Below, piece after piece: positions 43,745 to 46,075 of a DNA stretch of 46,075 bases (position 1 is the stretch's first letter; each line of letters opens with the position of its first letter). The stretch is from assembly GCA_934254915.1 (NCBI GenBank), contig CAKQMH010000011.1:1-46075 (forward strand), in the 5' to 3' direction. The translations under genes and the position numbers were made by a program. This stretch comes from an uncultured Alphaproteobacteria bacterium. GTDB taxonomy: Bacteria > Pseudomonadota > Alphaproteobacteria > RF32 > CAG-239. The notes beneath the pieces were generated by a model that saw only the letters and a program-made list of their open reading frames with translations, had not been told where the DNA came from and did not search any database.

Positions 43745-44796
43745 TGGATTTTAGTTATTTTATATTTTTAAGCTCCGGCTTATTTTTGGGATGGTCATTG
43801 GGTGCTAACGACGCCGCCAACATTTTCGGCACTGCCGTCGGAACTAAGATGTTGCGTTTTAAGACCGCGGCTCTCATTGCCTCGATTTTTGTGATTATCG
43901 GTGCAGTTTATGGCGGCGGCGGCGCCAGTCAAACCCTAAGCCGTTTGGGTTCTGTTGATACGCTTGCCGGTTCTTTCATGACCGCTCTGGCAGCGGCGTT
44001 CAGTGTTTATTGGATGGTAAAAAGCGGTCTGCCCACTTCCACCTCGCAAGCCATTGTCGGCGCCATTATCGGCTGGAACTTTTTTGCCGGACACTCCACC
44101 AATACCTACATTTTGGGGCAAATCGTCAGCACCTGGATTCTCTGTCCTTTGCTGTCGGGAGCAATTGCTATTTTGCTTTATTGGTTAACCAAGTATTGTT
44201 TACGCAAATCGCGCCTGCATATTCTGCGTCAGGATTCTTATACTCGTATCGGCTTAATTATTGCCGCTGCCTTCGGAGCTTATGCTTTAGGAGCTAACAA
44301 CATTGCTAATGTTATGGGTGTCTTTGTTGATTCCAACCCGTTTAAATCCTTCACTCAGCAAGGTTTTGTTTTTTCTTCATCGCAAATATTGTTTTTATTA
44401 GGCGGCTTGGCTATCAGCTGCGGCATTTTCACCTATTCCCACAAAGTTATCAATACCATCGGCAACAACCTTATGTCCATGTCGCCGGTTGTAGCCTGGA
44501 TTGTAGTAATTGCGCAAGCCATTGTTTTGTTTATGTTCTCATCCGTCAGCCTGCAAAACTATTTACACGAGCTGCACCTGCCGGCTTTACCGTTAGTTCC
44601 GGTTTCCAGCTCGCAAGCCGTAATTGGAGCAATTATGGGCATCGGCATCGCCAAAGGCGGGCGCGAATTAAATTGGAATATTTTACTGCGAGTTGCCGGC
44701 AGTTGGATTACCACCCCGCTGTTTGCTGCCGTAATTTGCTATATTTCTTTGTTCTTTTTACAAAATGTCTTCGGACAATTGGTTTACCAACATTGA
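43744..44796 (+). CDS. Inorganic phosphate transporter, PiT family
   Basis: The 350-aa polytopic protein would carry phosphate (or metal phosphate) with protons or sodium. It has the two inverted PiT signatures GANDAANIFGTAVGT near the start and GANNIANVMGVFVDSNPF in the middle, plus SGLPTSTSQAIVGAIIG and VPVSSSQAVIGAIMG, the paired PS-S/T-SQA motifs. About 10 hydrophobic segments are visible. It is translationally coupled to the DUF47 gene and lies 13 nt before rlmH. Confidence 0.94.
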   Translation: MDFSYFIFLSSGLFLGWSLGANDAANIFGTAVGTKMLRFKTAALIASIFVIIGAVYGGGGASQTLSRLGSVDTLAGSFMTALAAAFSVYWMVKSGLPTSTSQAIVGAIIGWNFFAGHSTNTYILGQIVSTWILCPLLSGAIAILLYWLTKYCLRKSRLHILRQDSYTRIGLIIAAAFGAYALGANNIANVMGVFVDSNPFKSFTQQGFVFSSSQILFLLGGLAISCGIFTYSHKVINTIGNNLMSMSPVVAWIVVIAQAIVLFMFSSVSLQNYLHELHLPALPLVPVSSSQAVIGAIMGIGIAKGGRELNWNILLRVAGSWITTPLFAAVICYISLFFLQNVFGQLVYQH

Positions 44797-44809
44797 GAGG
44801 ATTGCGGCA

Positions 44810-45250
44810 ATGAAAGCCACCATTATCGCCATTGGCAAATGTAAAAAAAACTCTCCTGAAGCGGCGATTATTAATGAATATATTAAACGCTCCGCGTGGG
44901 ATGTTGTCATTAAAGAAAAAGACAACTCCACTCAGGAAGACGAAGCCAAATTTTTACAAAATTCAATTCCACATGGCTCAAAAGTTATCGTTCTTGATGA
45001 ACGCGGTGAAAACCTTAAATCTTTAGAACTGGCACACAAAATTGCCGACTGGCAGCTCAACGGGACATCGGAAATTTGTTTTTTAATCGGCGGCGCTGAC
45101 GGCCATTTACAAACGACACGGGATAAAGCTGATTTAATCTTGTCTTTTGGCAAATTGACGTTACCGCATATGCTTATGCGTGCGGTACTGTGCGAGCAAA
45201 TTTACCGAATTCAAACCATTATCGCCGGCCACCCCTACCACCGCGAATAA
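44810..45250 (+). CDS. rlmH: 23S rRNA (pseudouridine-1915-N3)-methyltransferase RlmH
   Basis: The start at 44810 (MKATIIAIGKCKK) has AGAGGA eight nt upstream and yields 146 aa, near the family norm. SPOUT motifs are complete: VIVLDERGENLKS, FLIGGADG, LPHMLMRAVLCEQIYR and the C-terminal YHRE. It methylates the pseudouridine of helix 69 in assembled 70S ribosomes. It is the last gene before the repeat-rich gap and is likely cotranscribed with the Pit pair. Confidence 0.95.
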   Translation: MKATIIAIGKCKKNSPEAAIINEYIKRSAWDVVIKEKDNSTQEDEAKFLQNSIPHGSKVIVLDERGENLKSLELAHKIADWQLNGTSEICFLIGGADGHLQTTRDKADLILSFGKLTLPHMLMRAVLCEQIYRIQTIIAGHPYHRE

Positions 45251-45278
45251 TCATCTTAACCAATGCATTTTTTTTAAT

Positions 45279-45495
45279 TGTCATTTCGAGCGCAGTCGAG
45301 AAATCTCGGCCTTATTCTCCCGCGCCGCGCATTAGTCGCGGCACTAATAATGTCATCCTGACCAAGCGTTAGCGCGTGGAAGGATCTCGGCTACTTTTTC
45401 TTCACCAGTCGCAACAATATCAATGTCGGGACTTCGCCCGATAGTACGCTAAGGCCGAGATTTCTCCATTCCGCTACGCTCCAGTCGAAATGACA
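45279..45495. repeat. Nested inverted-repeat element (about 217 bp) in the rlmH-tuf gap
   Basis: The outer arms are TGTCATTTCGA at the left (45279) and TCGAAATGACA at the right (ends 45495), plus GAGAAATCTCGGCCTTA at about 45299-45315 with its complement at about 45450-45466. Inside lie smaller palindromes: GCCGCG/CGCGGC (45325-45342), a TGTCATCCTGA...GGATCTCGG block (45351-45390) and CGGGACTTCGCCCG. The wording resembles short intergenic palindromic elements known from many bacteria. No protein is encoded. Confidence 0.7.
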
Positions 45496-45786
45496 TTTTT
45501 TTTTAATGCACTATGTCATAGAAGTTCAATATTTGGAGCGAATAGAAACAAAAATAAAAGAGAGAAAATTTTTGTGATTAGCAGCTATGGAAATAAACGC
45601 AGATAGTGGATTTTATAGAGTGAAAAACGAAGCGGCCAAAATCCTAACAGAGATGAGCCGTTATACGCATTTAGAATTAGCTCGATATTTGTGGCGAATA
45701 GAAGCAAAAATAAAAAAGAGAAAATTTTTGCGATTAGTCGCTATGCAAATAAACGCGGAGAATGGTTCAGATAGAGTAAAAATAAG

Positions 45787-45834
45787 AAGGCTGAAAATCC
45801 TAGCGTAGACAAACCTACGTGAATTTTCAGCCTT
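45787..45834. repeat. Long hairpin with conserved inner core, first copy
   Basis: The outer stem AAGGCTGAAAAT/ATTTTCAGCCTT (12 bp, perfect) encloses an inner stem CGTAG/CTACG (45804-45808 with 45815-45819). The inner core is shared with the hairpin at 45912-45963, whose outer arms are entirely different. Confidence 0.8.
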
Positions 45835-45911
45835 TCGCGATTTTTGCTCTAGATGAGCCGTTATACGCATTTGGAATTAGCTCGATATTTGCGGCGAATA
45901 GAAGCAAAAAT

Positions 45912-45963
45912 AAAAGAGAGAAAATTTTAGTGTAGATAAGCCTACATGAATTTTCTCTCTTTT
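45912..45963 (-). terminator. Long hairpin with conserved inner core, second copy; probable tuf terminator
   Basis: A 15-bp perfect outer stem (45912-45926 with 45949-45963) encloses an inner stem TGTAG/CTACA. On the minus strand it is followed by T-rich sequence and lies 36 nt after the tuf stop, so it probably terminates tuf. Confidence 0.7.
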
Positions 45964-45999
45964 TAATTTTTGCGATTAGTCGCCCAAAGAGCGAGCTAA

Positions 46000-46075
46000 T
46001 TATTTGATGATTTGAGATACAACACCAGCACCTACTGTATGTCCACCTTCACGAATTGCGAAACGAAGTCCTTCG
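46000..46075 (-). CDS. tuf: Elongation factor Tu, 3' fragment (gene runs off the right edge)
   Basis: The minus strand encodes EGLRFAIREGGHTVGAGVVS then QIIK and TAA at 46002-46000, the conserved C-terminus of EF-Tu domain III. It is in the same orientation as the 5' fragment at the left end. Only 25 codons are inside the window. Confidence 0.95.
   Translation of the reverse strand, partial: EGLRFAIREGGHTVGAGVVSQIIK

Larger units (their letters stand above)
45531..45990. repeat. Three degenerate direct repeats before tuf
   Basis: A shared block (GCGAATAGAA-CAAAAATAAA, AGAGAAAATTTT, then GATTAG-GC) recurs with GCGAAT at 45538, 45694 and 45894, spacings 156 and 200. Copies 2 and 3 also share GATGAGCCGTTATACGCATT then GAATTAGCTCGATATTT. 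The larger second spacing comes from an inserted palindrome. Short reading frames through this region lack ribosome sites and are not consistent between copies, so I treat it as non-coding. Confidence 0.75.

Noticed and set aside
45587..45808. 73-aa reading frame in the gap before tuf
   Set aside because: It spans degenerate direct repeats, has no ribosome site, and the repeat spacing of 200 to the next copy breaks the frame.
1..46075. Circular plasmid of 46 kb with a single tuf
   Set aside because: The order of tuf ends would allow it, but the content is core chromosomal (infA, ftsH, glmM, murJ) with no replication or partition gene; two chromosomal tuf copies are more likely.

Overview
ORGANISM. 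The gene content points to an alphaproteobacterium of moderate to low GC with an anaerobic or fermentative life. Supporting signs are the synteny rlmB / tRNA-Tyr / tRNA-Gly / tuf, CarD, DUF2336, DUF2333, an Nfu-type NifU, RpoH-like promoters of alphaproteobacterial form, and a monomeric [FeFe] hydrogenase. Uncultured gut-type alphaproteobacteria (RF32-like) would fit, but that assignment is inference. All genes look chromosomal; no phage, plasmid, transposase or CRISPR was seen. The window starts inside the 5' end of one tuf gene and ends inside the 3' end of a tuf gene in the same orientation, so it is probably the segment between two tuf copies, or a contig broken at that repeat.

LAYOUT. 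1-420: tuf 5' end, tRNA-Gly(TCC) and tRNA-Tyr(GTA) on the minus strand with a strong promoter. 480-7217: tightly packed operon murQ, rlmB, an ABC ATPase, a giant GldF-GldG-DUF4340 fusion and a CDF metal exporter. 7303-9254: orphan sensor kinase and infA. 9353-11349: htpG with a prohibitin-like gene tail attached to its 3' end. 11501-12909: ferredoxin and a PfkB kinase. 13514-13852: three tandem 109-bp structured repeats directly before typA. 16763-20861: operon murJ, DUF2333, Nfu scaffold, Bax-like glucosaminidase. 20937-26466: DUF2336 protein, GAF/HD-GYP protein, glyoxalase II, and a protein with a Ulp1/YopJ-like cysteine-protease signature. 26463-30468: trmL, small genes and two tandem degenerate GGDEF-EAL proteins (minus). 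30663-32123: [FeFe] hydrogenase. 32170-35512: recX, hslO, lipoprotein, apaG, carD. 35711-38707: secreted cysteine-repeat protein, a second exported protein and three very small genes. 38791-42912: glmM, ftsH, dsbA (minus). 43085-45250: Pit accessory protein, Pit phosphate transporter, rlmH. 45251-45999: gene-free, full of palindromes and direct repeats, ending at tuf.

HOW THE GENES WORK TOGETHER. Two themes stand out. One is protein quality control and envelope redox: htpG, ftsH, hslO and dsbA all have a CTTG-N18-nYTATnn promoter, excellent for htpG and ftsH and weaker for the other two. The other is cell wall and envelope upkeep: murQ, glmM, murJ, the Bax-like hydrolase, DsbA and the secreted cysteine-rich protein. 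The best candidates for undescribed biology are the structured triple repeat before typA, the five-fold four-cysteine repeat protein, the Ulp1/YopJ-like protein, and the paired hairpins near tuf that share a core but have different self-complementary outer arms.
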